Below the pieces are notes generated by a model. The model did no database searches. It saw only the letters and a program-made list of their open reading frames with translations, and was not told the DNA's origin. 64,000 nucleotides of DNA, taken from assembly GCA_039619475.1 (NCBI GenBank), contig CM077115.1, positions 493,355,352 to 493,419,351 on the forward strand. The letters run 5' to 3'. Source of the stretch: Icerya purchasi. Its lineage: Eukaryota > Arthropoda > Insecta > Hemiptera > Monophlebidae. Made by a program: the position numbers and the translations under genes. This document shows, piece by piece, positions 11,201 to 22,869 of the stretch (position 1 is the first letter of the stretch; every line of letters starts with the position of its first letter).

Positions 11201-12926
11201 TATAAAACAACAATGGCTTGTGGAATTAAAAATAGGTGAGAGATACTAACATGAAAAATTTGAAAACTTTAAATTTAGCCTATCACGTACATATCTATAA
11301 TAAAGCAGGATTAAAATGTTACTTAAAATTGTTATCGTTTAAAAATTCCTTTGCATGCTGAATTGAGTTATTATCTAATTGTTAAAAATTTATTATTGAC
11401 CGCTTATTTTAATTTACTCTGGTCATCTTCCACAATGGTACTTAATAATCTAGAATCATAAGACCATTTTATTATTTTTGTTACTCCTAGTATTCATTTT
11501 ACTGACGTTAAAGTTAAGAGGCCACATTTTTTGGGAAGGATAATGGAAGAAAAAGGAATTTTACTTGGAACTACGAAAAATTGTTGTAATAAAAAATAAA
11601 ATGAAGTATTCTAATAAACGGTAAACAAAAAGAGCCTAAAGGCTTTATGTTTTGTTTTTTTTTGTTTTTTTAACGCCATTCAATTATCCATAATATATTT
11701 GTACCAACATCGTCCAACTAATTCATTTTCATAATGTAATTGATTGATAACGATTTTTATCACGAAATCAAATAAAAATTAAACAAATGAAAATGTTCTA
11801 CTAAAATATCTTTTCAATTCTTTTGAACAAGCAATAAAAGAATAACGCGAAAATTAAGATCAATTGTCTCAGCTCCTTGAATAGCAAAATTTAGTGTAAT
11901 CATTCAAATATTCAGAAATAACAGGAAGATTAAGCCGTCGACAAAAATAGCTAATATTGTTTGATTCGATAAGTATGTATCAGCCGTAAGGAAGCAAGTA
12001 ACTTGAGATAACACGTACTGTTCTTTCCTCAGATCAAGAATTATCGAAAAATAATCAATTCAGCTCGGACGAAAGAAATCGTTTTAATCTATAAATAAGT
12101 TCAGAATGCTCTAGGCACGATCGAATGAAACACTATTGTACAAACCTCTGTTCTTTCTAACACCGAGACGATATTGTATTTACAGTGCTGACTGCTGCAC
12201 TCTTGGAGAGGAAATCTAAATTGATGAGTTGCAATTTGATTTTTCCAGAGTATGATATATTCCATCAGTGACAGAGGCCGGTCTTAAAAAAGGACCAATT
12301 GCTTACTGAACAGCTCTTCTTGGCAACAAATAAAATTAAATAAAGATCTGTCAGGTTAATCAAATCAATAGCAAAGGAATATGAAACCGCAATTAATACT
12401 AGAAGACCTTTGCAGCAGCACTAATAGATAAAAGTAAACGTTCCTTCATATTAAAAACGCTCTGTCAATTAATTCATGTTATATTTCATTATATTCATAG
12501 ACATCGAATTAAAGTATTGAAAAAGTCATGTAAAGTCACTTACCTATAATTAATTCCAATATCTGTTACTGTCATAAAGACGATATTAACTAAGCTATAT
12601 ATAATTTATATATTGGTAATGTCGATGCTCGCTGATAAAATCTTACATATTTTGAAGAACATATTCCTTTTGTAATTTTCATCCCTAGCACTCAGAGTAA
12701 AATTAAAAATAACACATACATTAAAGAATTTGCAATATTATTCAAAAGTGACTTATCAAAAGTAACTAAAAAATTAAAACTCGATTTCAAAATATTATCT
12801 TACCTTCAGCTCATTCAGCGGTAAAGTATTTGTGATACGATGTTTATGTTTAACTATATGTCTGTATACATGATTTTTACATGTATACCGTCTATAGCAT
12901 ACTGCACATTCAAAAATGTTTTCCAT
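8246..12926 (-). CDS. C2H2 + MULE-transposase-like + SWIM zinc-finger protein, four exons
   Basis: I propose coding exons 12,926-12,804, 10,851-10,651, 10,273-10,167 and 10,058-8,246 (minus strand), giving about 747 residues. All introns have GT/AG borders (donors GTAAGA, GTAAGT, GTAATT; acceptors ending TTTTACAG, CGTACAG, TTTGTAG), and the codon phase is kept at every junction. Residues 7-27 form a C2H2 finger (CAVC...HIVKH, C-x2-C-x12-H-x3-H). Residues about 109-160 form a FAR1/FLYWCH-like region (YRCEHY...GTGCKSAIYF...HNHPLD). Residues about 298-430 look like the MULE transposase core (MYFDSISG; PMYIITNNCEAE; FFLCSFRVLQ). Residues 585-598 are a SWIM finger (CSCYIGANGIYCKH). The position where I expect the second catalytic aspartate (usually ITDDC) reads TNN, so the enzyme may be dead or domesticated as a DNA-binding protein. 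The long intact frame and conserved introns argue for selection or a young copy. The start ATG at 12,926 is the first of the finger exon. Confidence 0.78.
10852..12803 (-). other. Intron 1 of the zinc-finger/MULE gene
   Basis: This 1,952-base interval is bounded by GTAAGA after NELK and TTTTACAG before VTLPRNW. It is AT-rich with no frame that resembles a known protein. No nested element with clear ends was recognised. It could contain a further non-recognised exon, but none is needed to keep the frame. Confidence 0.6.
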
Positions 12927-13809
12927 TTTTTGTGAAGTTTTAGAGTACAAAAGCTTACCTCCTTTTTTCATACAATTTTGTTTATCAACGGAGAAAATCC
13001 AAATGTAAGTGATGACAATATCGATAACAAAATGATCGATAGTTTAAAAATAACTTGATTAAAAGATGAAATTACTTTTAAAATTATTGAATTAAAATAT
13101 AATACCATTGTCTTTTTTTAGAAATTTGAATATATATAACTTAATTCGACTTGTGTCATTGACTACAGTTTTTGGCCTTTGACCATTTTGATTTTGGAAT
13201 ATATCTTATCCTTTTAACTTTTAACTGAAATTGACCAGACTGAACCCAAGATACATAAAGTACCTGTACTTGACTGATCAGAAAATTAATGGAATAGAAA
13301 TCACAATTATCATATACAATGATTATAACAAACAATCATGACCACAAATGCTTCAGCATAGTCCACGAATGTCTGCACAAAATCATAGTGAAGGAGAAAC
13401 TGCCCAAGTTGTTTTTATACTGTAAGGTCAACATATCTTACTCTTCTAAAAATTTGGTTTGCTGGTAAAAACTGACCAAGTCAAATTGTGAGCTTTAATT
13501 TATCCTAAATTATCTGCTTTGTGTAAATAATTTGACTGTTCAACTTTAAGAAGTTATATTTTTAAATAGCAAACATTGTTGTAGCAAAAAAAAATAAGAA
13601 ATTGTGTTTTAAATTTATTTTAGAATGTTGTATGTTCTTATAAATAAATTTCAGGATTATCTGCAGAACTTGGCAGCCATTTAGATCTCAATTCTTTTGT
13701 CAACGAAGTTGATAACCACGCATATTCTTAATATTGAAATTGGCTCCCATTTTTACATTTATGTTTTTGATAGGATATCATTAATTTTTGAAAGAAATTA
13801 TTATTATTC
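12927..13809. other. 5' flank of the zinc-finger/MULE gene, no further gene seen
   Basis: Nearly 900 bases upstream of the proposed start (minus strand) with no other coding signal. The promoter should lie here, but no TATA box or initiator stands out against the AT-rich background. Confidence 0.4.
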
Positions 13810-14330
13810 ATTCAAATTCAAATTCAAATCGTTTATTCTTCAAAATAGGCTTACAAAGTAAGCATTTTTTGAAAGTCAAATTATCGAGTCCGTTTGTCTT
13901 CTAACTCTAAAACTACCACCACTTCAGACCTGTATGGCCGAGGGGAAGAAGTGGCAAGAAACCCTTACTACAGCACACAGGGCCCTACAAATATGTCATG
14001 TTATTTTCATCTCTTTTTTTACAAGTATGTCAAAATCAATATGTAATATCATGTTCATTTCCTGGGCTGTGCTGGAATCGCATTGCTCCATAACATATAT
14101 TTATCATTAAGATAGTCATCTATTTTATAATAAGCTTTGTCAAGCAGAACTTGCTTCACAGCAATTTTAAATTTATTTTCTGGTAGGTCAAGCATCTCGA
14201 TTAGAATTTTATTATAAAAACGCACACAAAGCCTTATAAAGGATTTATGAGTTTTTGACAATCCAGAAATGGGTAGAACTAACTTCTGTTTATTCATTAA
14301 TCTAAAACTAACCTAGTTGTTTTGATCGAC
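13810..14330 (-). mobile_element. LINE 3' end fragment with (GAATTT)n tail
   Basis: Minus-strand frame 14,297-14,055 (80 aa) has the C-terminal signature of a Jockey/Daphne-like ORF2: PISGLSKTHKSFIRLCVRFYNKI followed by FKIAVKQVLLDKAYYKIDDYLNDK (split here into short words: SLSKTHKSF, FYNKI, KAYYKIDDYL). Downstream on that strand come TTCTTGCCACTTCTTC, AATAAACGATTTG and a short ATTTGA/ATTCAA repeat near 13,815, the usual simple-repeat end of such LINEs. The rest of ORF2 is missing. Confidence 0.65.
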
Positions 14331-14796
14331 TTCAACTTTGTAAATTATATTTTCCCCCTCAGACTGGAATTGGAAGGATCGCTGTCATTGGTTTCAATGT
14401 TGATTACTCAAGGATTTTTTAAAGCAAGTGGATCATTAATACTCGTTAAAATGATAACAATTTAAAATCTTATGCTGATATAATCGTCATCAATTTAAAC
14501 TCACAAAGTAAAATTGTGGCAAATGTATACAATAGAGTAAGTGTAGTCTTATTACAAGAGAGATAAGCAAAAAATTTCATCTCAAACTAAATGAACTGAA
14601 AAAATTTAGTGAAATAAAATTTAAAATGATAAAACGTGAAAGAAAACAGTATTTCTTTTTATTAAACGGGACGTAGTCTTGAAACCAATCTTTGAAAATA
14701 GATAAAAAATACCCACTTCAAAATTTCTCCAAAAATTTAATGAAAATTCCCTAAAATAATTATTTGATAAAATATATTATATTTCACAGTAAACAA
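14331..14796. other. Non-coding interval
   Basis: About 470 AT-rich bases between two LINE remnants. No coding or structural signal was recognised. Confidence 0.45.
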
Positions 14797-15483
14797 TTTT
14801 TTTTTTTTTTTTTTTTTACTTTTTTATTGGGCTTGTCAGCTACGGACGATTACCCATCAAGAAGGAAGAATGTAGGACAAAAGGAAACTGAGGACACTAA
14901 GAAAGTTATTCAGGGAAGGTGGAGACGGCCAGAACTACTATGGAGAGACAGCAAGGGAGTCAAAAAAGATCGGTACTAGAACTCGTGCAATTAGCAGTCC
15001 GAAGGGAAATAAATTTGTAGACGAAAAAATATACAAGATACGTTAAAGGAAAGGAAAGTTCTAATGATTTTTATCCATGTCTGCGACTGTTAGGCAGCGC
15101 CCACAAAAAGATTCTCATCAACAATATGGCCGCAACTGCAATGCAGTGCCCACAGTGCCCGATGAGTCAAGAGACAAGGCATCGCTATTCGCCTATGGTT
15201 GCGACTGTCCAGAAAAGCAAAATGATTGATTATCCATTATTCAAACGGCATCTGCGGACTACGAGCTTACGATATATTAAGGATAAAAAGGAAAGATGCT
15301 CCACATCGGAAGGGGCCAGCATGATCGCCGAATAGTGTAGCGTTCATACTAACTCCGGAAGATCTGCACCACATTGACCCAGTACCACTATGGCCACCAT
15401 CCGAGCAAAGAGGCCCACAATGCACCAAGTGAAGGCGGTGGGGGAACCAAAATATTAAGATAAGAAATGGATGAGGGATTTGC

Positions 15484-16365
15484 TTAAATGTTTATACGGT
15501 CACGGATTAAAGACAAGAATTTAGCAATAGCAGGGACAACAGACAGTGAGGGAAAGGCGAGGATAAAGGAAGCACAGTACGGCATGGGGATATTAAGGGA
15601 TAGCAGATCTGAGTATAGTATCAATCTTTTGGAAGATAAAGATGCACACTCAAAGAAAATGTGATCAGCATCACAATCAAGTGTGTTATCTACACATAAT
15701 GGACAGAGGGGAAGGGAAGTAATAGAAAACCAATAAAGAGAAGCAGGGAGACAACTGTGACCAAAGCGAAGGCGACAAAGAGAGGATATAATAGAACGAC
15801 GAAGGTGTGGGAAGTCTAGGAACCAAGGGTGTGAGGGTGGAAGCGATTGAATAGACAAATATAAGGACCGTGGTTTGTAAAGGAAGGACCATACAAAGAT
15901 TTCCAATTTTCAAATTGAATTTTTTTGCTATAGTTAGCAATTCGGAGGAGGGAAATCGTCGGACAAGACGCCCGGAAGTCAAAGCCGAACGAGCAAGGTA
16001 GTCAGCCTTCTCATTACCATGAATCCCAGCATGGCTGAGGACCCATAGGAATCTTATACACAATGAACGTGAGCAAGAGAGGACAGAAATTAAGGATCGA
16101 ATATGTAAGATGACTGGGTCTGAAGAAGGATGAATATAAGGAGAGGAAATACAATCAAGAACGCTTCTGGAGTCAGATATCAAAAGAAAATTTGTTTGGA
16201 CAGTAAGAGAACTAGTGAATTCAATGGCGCGTAGAATTGCAAACGACTCTGTGTAGTAAATAGAGCAGAATGATGGTAATTTAAATACATTTAAGTGGTT
16301 AAGCGCAGGAATGAAGATCGATGCACCCACCCCATGAGCCATTTTAGATCCAGCAGTATAGACGA
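15484..16365 (-). pseudogene. LINE RNase H and C-terminal domain
   Basis: The frame to 15,686 contains LLISDSRSVLDCI and WVLSHAGIHGNEKADYLA, the second and last conserved blocks of retroelement RNase H. The first block, just upstream of the nominal start, reads VYTAGSK where active enzymes have YTDGSK, so a metal-binding aspartate is replaced by alanine. The following frame (15,906-15,484) carries the HIFFECASLS block and ends PYCASFILAFPSLS...RDRINI. A frame change separates the two. Confidence 0.8.
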
Positions 16366-17934
16366 GTATATGGTCGGGGAACGCCGATGTAACTAACTGG
16401 TTAAATTCATTAATAGATGACGAGGGGGGAAGAGACTTTAATCCAGGAGGTAAGGAGAACAGAGTCGGAGGATGGATAAGGTCAAAAAAATTGAAGTGAA
16501 AATATGGGAGTTTATCAAAAGAAATAACAAAAGGAGCAAACTTAAATAGACAAGTGGAAACCTGGGAGAGAATGGGGATTTTACTAGAGGCAAAACGCCA
16601 ATCCTGTAGTAAGGAATAGTATGAATAAATAAGATTATTTGAGGATGTAGGAAGGCGCTTGATGAGGAACTGGTAGGCAAGAGAGTATCTACGAAGGGAG
16701 AGGGGAGGAACACCAGACTCAGCAAGGATCGCCGGAATAGGACTGGAATTTAAAATGCTGAGACATAAGCGGAAGGCTGCATTCTGGACTGTATTCAGTT
16801 TGGAAAGAAGAGACTGAGATGCGTTGCCGTAAAGAAAACTACCGTAATCAAACTTAGAGCAGATAATAGATTTATAGAGTATGAGGAGTACTACAGGATC
16901 TCCGCCCTAATTGGAAGACGACAAAGCCTTTAAGATATTTAACCGTTTTAGTGTAGATGAATGAAGATAATTTATATGTTCTGAGAAGGATAGTCGATTA
17001 TTGAGATAGATTCCTAAATATCGGAAGGAGGTAACAAAAGGTAGACGCAGGTTATTGATCGATACGTTGATTAATGCTGGATTGTAGGAGCGGTAAGTAA
17101 AAATAGTACATGAGAATTTTAAGGGAGCAATCATAAGATGGATTTCTGATAAGGAACTTTCCAGAATACATAAGGACTCCTGCAGCTTGTGACGAGCTTC
17201 TGGGATATTAGAAGCGGTTGTACGAAGGAGTATATCATCAGCAAAGAACAGAGAGGAAGAAGGTATAGGAAGTGAAGCGATGTTTAGAGTATATATATTA
17301 AAGAGAGTAGGGCTAAGACAAGACCCCTGTGGGAGACCGTGGAAAACTCTTCGTATAATTGACTCATTGGATGAACTTAAATGAATGGTTCTATTTTGAA
17401 AGAGATTCATAATTAGGAAGGTGAGATGAGGAGGTAAATTAATGGAGAACATTTTATTTTGGAGAGTTGGAAGATGAACGCTGTCAAAGGCACTTGAGAC
17501 ATCAACAAAAGCGGCCAGAGTGAAGCTTTTTTGGATGAATGATTTGTATATATAGTATAGGAAAGAGGCAACACAATCAGAAGGATCATGGCCAGGACGA
17601 AATCCATACATATTATTAGAGAGTACCTTATTATTCTCCAACCACCAAACAAGACGTTTGTTTAACATGGATTCGAATAGTTTCCTAAGACAGCTAGCGA
17701 GGGAAATACAGCGAAAAGCCGAAGTCTTTATCCTTTGGAATAGGGACAATTATGAAGGAGTTCCATGTGGGAAGAGTACAGCCAGAGAAGAGGATAGAGT
17801 TAAAAATGTTTAAGAGGATTCCATAGAATTGTTTAGGAAGATTTTTAAGAACAGAATAAGGGATTCCGTCTAAGCCTGAAGATGAGTTTATATTTTTAGG
17901 AAAAGCTGCAAAGAGCTCGCTAATAGTAATTTAA
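16366..17934 (-). pseudogene. LINE reverse transcriptase and connection
   Basis: Minus-strand fragments show RT blocks in order: SGLDGIPYSVLKNLP and IVPIPKD (about 17,890-17,750), NNMYGFRPGHDPSDC (block 2a), FVDVSSAFDSVHL (motif A), GLPQGSCLSPTLFN (motif B), FFADDILL (motif C, catalytic DD intact) and FRYLGIYLN (motif E). A frameshift lies near 17,745 and others lie between 16,900 and 16,440. RT catalytic residues are present but no single frame spans the domain. Confidence 0.85.
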
Positions 17935-17935
17935 T

Positions 17936-18463
17936 GGGTGTCCTTCACACAGATATATTAATATATGAATACATCTTATGGGCAGCTTCAGCTTTCCTTT
18001 ATTCTTTCACTCGACACAGAAATTATCTAAGTTGTTTCATTGAACTATCGGTGGACTGGCTTTATATCTTATGGGCAGTAATGAGTATGAAAGCTGACAT
18101 GTTTATGATTTTTACTGCACAGCAAGTGATTCAGTAGAGATGGATACGGTATTTAATTTACATTGTTGACAGTATTTACAACATTATTAACATCGTTTAC
18201 TTTATTTGTATCATTGACAATGGTTATTACACTGTTTACACCATTTACAACATTGATATTGGAGGTATGGTCGTTACTGAAAGGAGAGAACGATGCCTAC
18301 TAAAGTAGGAGATATAGTGGCGCGTTCAAGGTGCGTCGACGTGTCGCGAAAAGACGGTGTCAGTGCACATGAAACTGCGTGATGTGGAAATGGTTAGTTC
18401 ATTCTTCAGTTTGAATATGAATTCTGCGTGCATAAATTCTATGAATATATGACCGTGCGGTCC
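17936..18463. other. Unassigned interval
   Basis: It contains a 67-codon frame with no recognisable family and GT/AC-rich short repeats (ATTTACAACATT-like words around 18,160-18,260). The sequence from about 18,300 may already belong to the 3' flank of the Helitron helicase relic that follows on the minus strand. Confidence 0.4.
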
Positions 18464-19192
18464 TTATAAAACCAAGTTAAGATCATCACCGAGAACTTTG
18501 ACCATTTCAGCACCTTGTATGGAATCTACGTTAAACTGATCGACGTCTATGTTGTGGAAGAAGATGTGTACAGCCGGAGGAAATTTGCGGTCGACGAATT
18601 CACAATCCATGAAACGAGCCTCGATCATCACTTTTCCCTCTGGCAGTAAGGACTCACCATCACCAATGTTGGTTAGTGCAGATGAGAAGGCGACATCAGT
18701 TTGTTGCGTCATTTGCATGAGCTAATAGTAATGTAGCGGCCATCAGATAATTTCACAGCAGAACATTTTACTCTATCGCTTCTAAATCAATGTCTTGCAA
18801 ACGGGCGGTAGTTGACCGAGGTCGCCGGTAAACACCATGTACATACCCACAAATGGACGGCCATGATCATGCATCAAAAATTTCTGTCTGAGGAGAGCAG
18901 ATCCGATCATACTGCACTCGTCGACGAAAACGATGCGAACATCTGTGAACGCTGTGCGAAACACGTTCAGTACTTCCAGGCCCGTCATCTTTTGAGAGTT
19001 TCTGGTATGAACGAGTACAGTGGTTCCGATATATCTATAAATAATACTTCTTCTGCGTTTCCATGGTAACATTTTACGGTAAAATTTTGTGTAACATTTT
19101 GTGCGACAGACAAATTTTTGGAATGACCCCCAGCCATAAGACATATTCATGTCAATATACATAAAAATATTATGATTATTCCTAAACAACAT
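18464..19192 (-). pseudogene. Helitron helicase (PIF1-like) fragment
   Basis: The minus-strand frame ending at 18,782 contains IVFVDECSMIGSALL (Walker B, DECSM in place of DEVSM) and GRPFVGMYMVFTGDLGQLPPV (the GD.QLPPV motif of Helitron helicases). The next frame to 18,464 reads QTDVAFSSALTNIGDGESLL, VMIEARF and HIFFHNIDVDQFN, the following helicase segment. A frameshift and stop separate them and the Walker A region is missing or unreadable. The N-terminal Rep-side part of a related protein lies at 20,448-22,661 in the same orientation. Confidence 0.75.
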
Positions 19193-19340
19193 TAATACTT
19201 ATTAGAGTCAACACCAACTTTTAGAAACAATTTAATGAGTACAACAACATTATTTATTTTTTTAAAATCAAGTACTTAAAAAACAGTTCGCCGATTTATT
19301 CGGTTGTGATAAGAATTGCGTGATAGTGTTAACCTAGACG

Positions 19341-19865
19341 ATGTGTTCGCGTTATATTGTTGAATTCGTTTATTTGGAGTGTCAGTTGTTATCTCAGATA
19401 CAGACAACTGTTAATGAAAATAAACAATTATATATGCAAATAAGTCAGTTGCAAGAGGCTATTAAAAACTTACAAAATGACGTTTCAAATTTAAAAAATA
19501 ATTCTGATCAGGTTAGTCAGGAGAACCAAACATATCATACCGATAAAGAAGATTTGGCAAAAGAAACCGAATGGATTAGAGTTAAAAATAAAACTAATAG
19601 AAAACAAGGAAAGTTAGACATGTCACTTTCTCCTCTTCAGACACAAAGTACTAATTACCAGCAAGAGAAAAGGAAAAAAGTATTTGTCCCTCCTCCAATT
19701 GTTGTTCAAGGGATCAAAGATTGTGATGAATATCATAAACTGTTGAAAAATCACCTACCTAATGCCCAATATAGTGTTGTAAAACTATTAGGTAATGAAA
19801 GCATTAAATTTAATATACACTAGAGTCTTAAGGAAAAGAACTACACTACATGCAGATACATCGGT
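19341..19865 (+). pseudogene. Jockey ORF1 (gag-like), N-terminal part
   Basis: The frame of 160 codons has a coiled-coil stretch (heptad-like, roughly residues 13-65) and then VPPPIVVQGIKDCDEY, the PPPI..(N/Q)GI entry to the RRM-like domain of Jockey ORF1. It stops at 19,823. The homology runs a little further and is then cut at 19,866 by foreign sequence. The zinc knuckles are found only 3 kb downstream. Confidence 0.7.
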
Positions 19866-20447
19866 ACATGGATATGTCTTATTTTTCCTCAGCTAAAAAA
19901 TGTCCAATGTAAAATTCCAAGAGGTCTTCACTCTGCTGGTTACGAACCGATACTCAGTGGTTATTACATTGCTACGAGTAAAAGGGACACATGTTTCTTC
20001 TCGTGAGCAACAACGTATAAACAATAAAGAGGCAGTTGTGCGTTAGAAAAATCTCGAAAAAAGTTCTATTATCTTAGAGTTTACATTGTGATTAATAGGT
20101 TGGTCAACGTTTCATTGTGTGCACATACGATGGAAGATGTTGCTCCCTCTATGATTTCTGAGTCGAATCCTCCTGAAGCAATAGCACTGATGAATGGTGA
20201 TGAAGAAGACTTTGTTGCAGCGGAACTTCCCATTAACCGGAAGAACAAAAAGGTAACTATTATCCTTCCATCATTGAAAAAATAGCAATCACTTGTCATT
20301 TTCAATTTTTATTTCAATTTGACAACTTTTGTAAGTTGTGCTGTGTGTTGTGTCCGCAGATAGTTCCTACGGATCTCTGTGCAAGTACGAGGAAATGACT
20401 TTCGCAGGGATGGTTTTTCACCAACGTCGAATAACCGAATTGTCTAA

Positions 20448-22661
20448 ACAATTAGACAACGAGCGTGCAGCCTTTAGCAAATTTTCCGCCCCGAAGAAAG
20501 AGGGTCAAATTATCGCTAGTTTTGAATGTACAGTATATGCTTTCTGTCAATCTCATAGGCATCACTTTCATTGTCATATACAAGACGTGTTCAGGTTTTA
20601 CTTCACAGCGATCGGAACGGCGAATCTCGCTATTAGCCATCACGTAAGGCGTCACACCTTCGACTGTAAACTTACGTGGTTCGTCTAGGTAAATGGAGAC
20701 GAACGAGTAGAGATGCGCAAATCAACTCCGCTAGAGGAGTTGGATATATATGTGTCCGTTCCGACTGCGGATATATATCCGCTTCTCAACTCCAACTCCG
20801 GGCGGAGTTATCTCATATCCAGCGTATAATCACACTCTTCGTTACATATTTAACTCCAACTCTGCTCAGCACTCCGAACGCACAAAACAACAAAATGTCT
20901 CTGAACATGGTGCGCATTTTCTTGGCGCAGTTCCATTTTACCGACAGCGGATACAAAACTCTCACACATACATGCTGTTTTCTGCTAAATAGGATATTTC
21001 TTATCAATAAGCATAAAATAGCTAGGTTCGCATCGTGTCAAATAACACATAGCATTAAATTCGTGGATCATATTACTCATTCCGTTTAAAAATTTTAAAT
21101 CACACCGCGCTATTACCCCTCCATACAGAAGTCTACGAACATGATGTAATTCCGTGAAACAGTAATGATAAGGCAAATTTTGACAGTTGCACGCGCAGCT
21201 GTCGCCTTTCGGAGTGGAGATATATCAAATCACTCCGCCAGAAGTGAATTCAACTATGTCCGGAAAGACAATATTTGTTTGTTGTGCGACGTTTTTCGGA
21301 GTTGTGGTATGTGGTCGGAGATATATCCGACTGTTGCCGGAGATATATCCGACTGTGTCCAACCACGGATATGTTTCCGAGGATATAACTGTGTCCGGAG
21401 TTACCCATGCCTACGAACGAGAGCTCTTCAGCGTACTCGTCAAAGAGAAGCGACAATTGACGCTTGTTCATCCCAGGCACGAGCTTGAGATATTTTTCTT
21501 CGCTCCACATTAACGTGCGCTGCTTCGCGAGTAGAAGATCATTAACGTGTGATGCATGTGATGGGTCTTCATGAATAGGTTCTATCAAGGGTTCAGCAGA
21601 CGCATCTGCTTCTGACTTGGGAACAGGGGCCAAAGCAAGCGAATTATCATACTCGCGATACAGTGACTCATCAACGCGAATGCCGTTCATGCGGCCAGTG
21701 GTTTAGTAATGAGAAAACGTAGCCACGCTTTTACCATAGACTTCTTTATGTATCCCTTCAAGTAGGCTGATTTGTGAATTAAATGTCGTTTAATGTGAAC
21801 ATTGAACGCACAGTCGTCATCGAGTTGACGTGGCAGTTGTGAAACCACCGTGTTCACTTCCACAGGAATGATAATCACTTTACCAACAATTCCTTTAGAA
21901 CCATGCACACAACGCAGACGATGAATTTGCACGAACGGAAGACGCGGGGACACAAACCATTCAGAGACTGGATCGAGGGGTGACAAGTGAGTCGAATAAG
22001 GAGGGTATGAGAATCCGTTTGAACGAGAGAGACGCGAAATTTTATTTTCACATAATGATTTGTGTAACACGTTTGGCAGACTTTGAATGTAGTTACATGT
22101 TCATCCGGAAACTCGGCAGTAAGAAGGGTTATGCTTTCTTGCGGCACAGAACGTACATCTCTTTCAAACCACAAACGATCACAAACTGTACAAGAAACAC
22201 CGAAAGAATTTTCACGAAAACGTTTATTGGAATTCCACATCGGCAACAATACTTTCGGAAATAAATATCTTTGGTACTGGTTCACGTTGAGGTTCATCTT
22301 CTGGCTCTCCTTCAACTTCCCGCGTTCTTTTTCCTTCCTGCTCGAGTTTCTTATGTAAACGATATTGCCTACTACGTTCTGCGGCTGCTTTCTTCTTTTG
22401 GTCTTCTGTCGACACAGCAGATTCATCTTGTTCCCTCTTGAGCTTTTTACTCTGGTAATATTTCTTATTTTGTTCAGCGATCTTTCTCTTATTTTCTTCC
22501 TTTTTTTCCCTCTGAAATGCCTGAAACTTCTCCTCTACAGTTGTATTTGAGGATAAAGGCGTATTGATTAAAAATTCATTAAATTCTCGTGAATTTCTCT
22601 CTTCACGTTGATGGTGACAAAGACGTTTAACACGCTCGGTGGAAGACATTGTAGCTAACAC
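20448..22661 (-). pseudogene. Helitron Rep/helicase N-terminal region, interrupted
   Basis: Minus-strand blocks in order: a charged N-terminal part from 22,661 (KKAAAERSRQYRLHKKL); VSCTVCDRLWF and TTFKVCQTCYTNH (zinc-binding CxxC pairs, 22,200-22,080); PLDPVSEWFVSPRLPFVQIH (the hallmark SPRLPF block); LPRQLDDDCAFNVHIKRHLI (about 21,835-21,780); then, after a 706-bp hAT insertion at 20,708-21,413, TPYVMANSEIRRSDR and PEHVLYMTMKVM (about 20,650-20,560). Frameshifts occur near 22,230 and 22,000. The catalytic Rep HUH motif was not found. This is a relic. Confidence 0.78.
20708..21413. mobile_element. Non-autonomous hAT element with 8-bp TSD
   Basis: The ends read TAGAGATGCGCAA... and, reversed, TAGGCATGGGTAA..., a typical hAT terminal form. 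The 8 bases CGAACGAG flank it exactly on both sides (20,700-20,707 and 21,414-21,421). The 706-bp interior has repeated GGAGATATATCCGACTG-like words and many CCGGAGTT/AACTCCG words but no transposase. Removing it joins two parts of the Helitron reading frame, which confirms the borders. Confidence 0.9.
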
Positions 22662-22869
22662 TCTTATGATAACAGCGTCGGCAAAGTAGTCGTTACTACT
22701 ATGTACTTACTATAGTAGCAGCAGTTATTTTGATCACCAGTACAATTAATATCACGCGGTTCAGTTGACATAACTCAAATGTTTTAATTAAATATCGTTA
22801 CAATTTTTGCTCTTAAAATAAGTGTGATGAACAATTTGGTTGACCCCCACCGGTAAGACATATCCATGT

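Larger units (their letters stand above)
14797..17935 (-). mobile_element. RNase H-bearing LINE (I/LOA-like), 5'-truncated, decayed
   Basis: On the minus strand the order is RT N-terminus (about 17,930), RT core, connection, RNase H, a C-terminal domain ending RDRINI at 15,484, a ~660-base 3'UTR and a poly-A run (read as T's at 14,798-14,818) preceded by an AATAAA. The element stops upstream at the start of the RT (motif SGLDGIPYSVL), so EN and ORF1 are missing. Several frameshifts interrupt it. A related 3' end lies at 48,070-48,304. No clear TSD was found. Confidence 0.8.
19866..22869. mobile_element. Segment inserted in Jockey ORF1, bounded by 16-bp inverted words
   Basis: Jockey ORF1 coding sequence is broken here and resumes after the segment (EYLWHSYENKQ at about 22,879). 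The left boundary begins ACATGGATATGTCTTA (19,866-19,881) and the right one ends with its exact reverse complement (22,854-22,869). A diverged third copy lies at 19,137-19,152, next to the Helitron helicase fragment. Inside are Helitron Rep-side sequences on the minus strand and a small hAT element. I see no clear target duplication. It may be a Helitron derivative or another carrier element. Confidence 0.5.

Noticed and set aside
13920..13990. Possible tRNA or small RNA gene in the GC-richer patch
   Set aside because: It is the conserved 3'UTR of the LINE fragment (TTCTTGCCACTTCTTC on the minus strand). No cloverleaf can be drawn.
20338..20688. Plus-strand 116-codon frame with a helical segment
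   Set aside because: It overlaps the Helitron protein read on the opposite strand, which has recognisable motifs. Regarded as a shadow.
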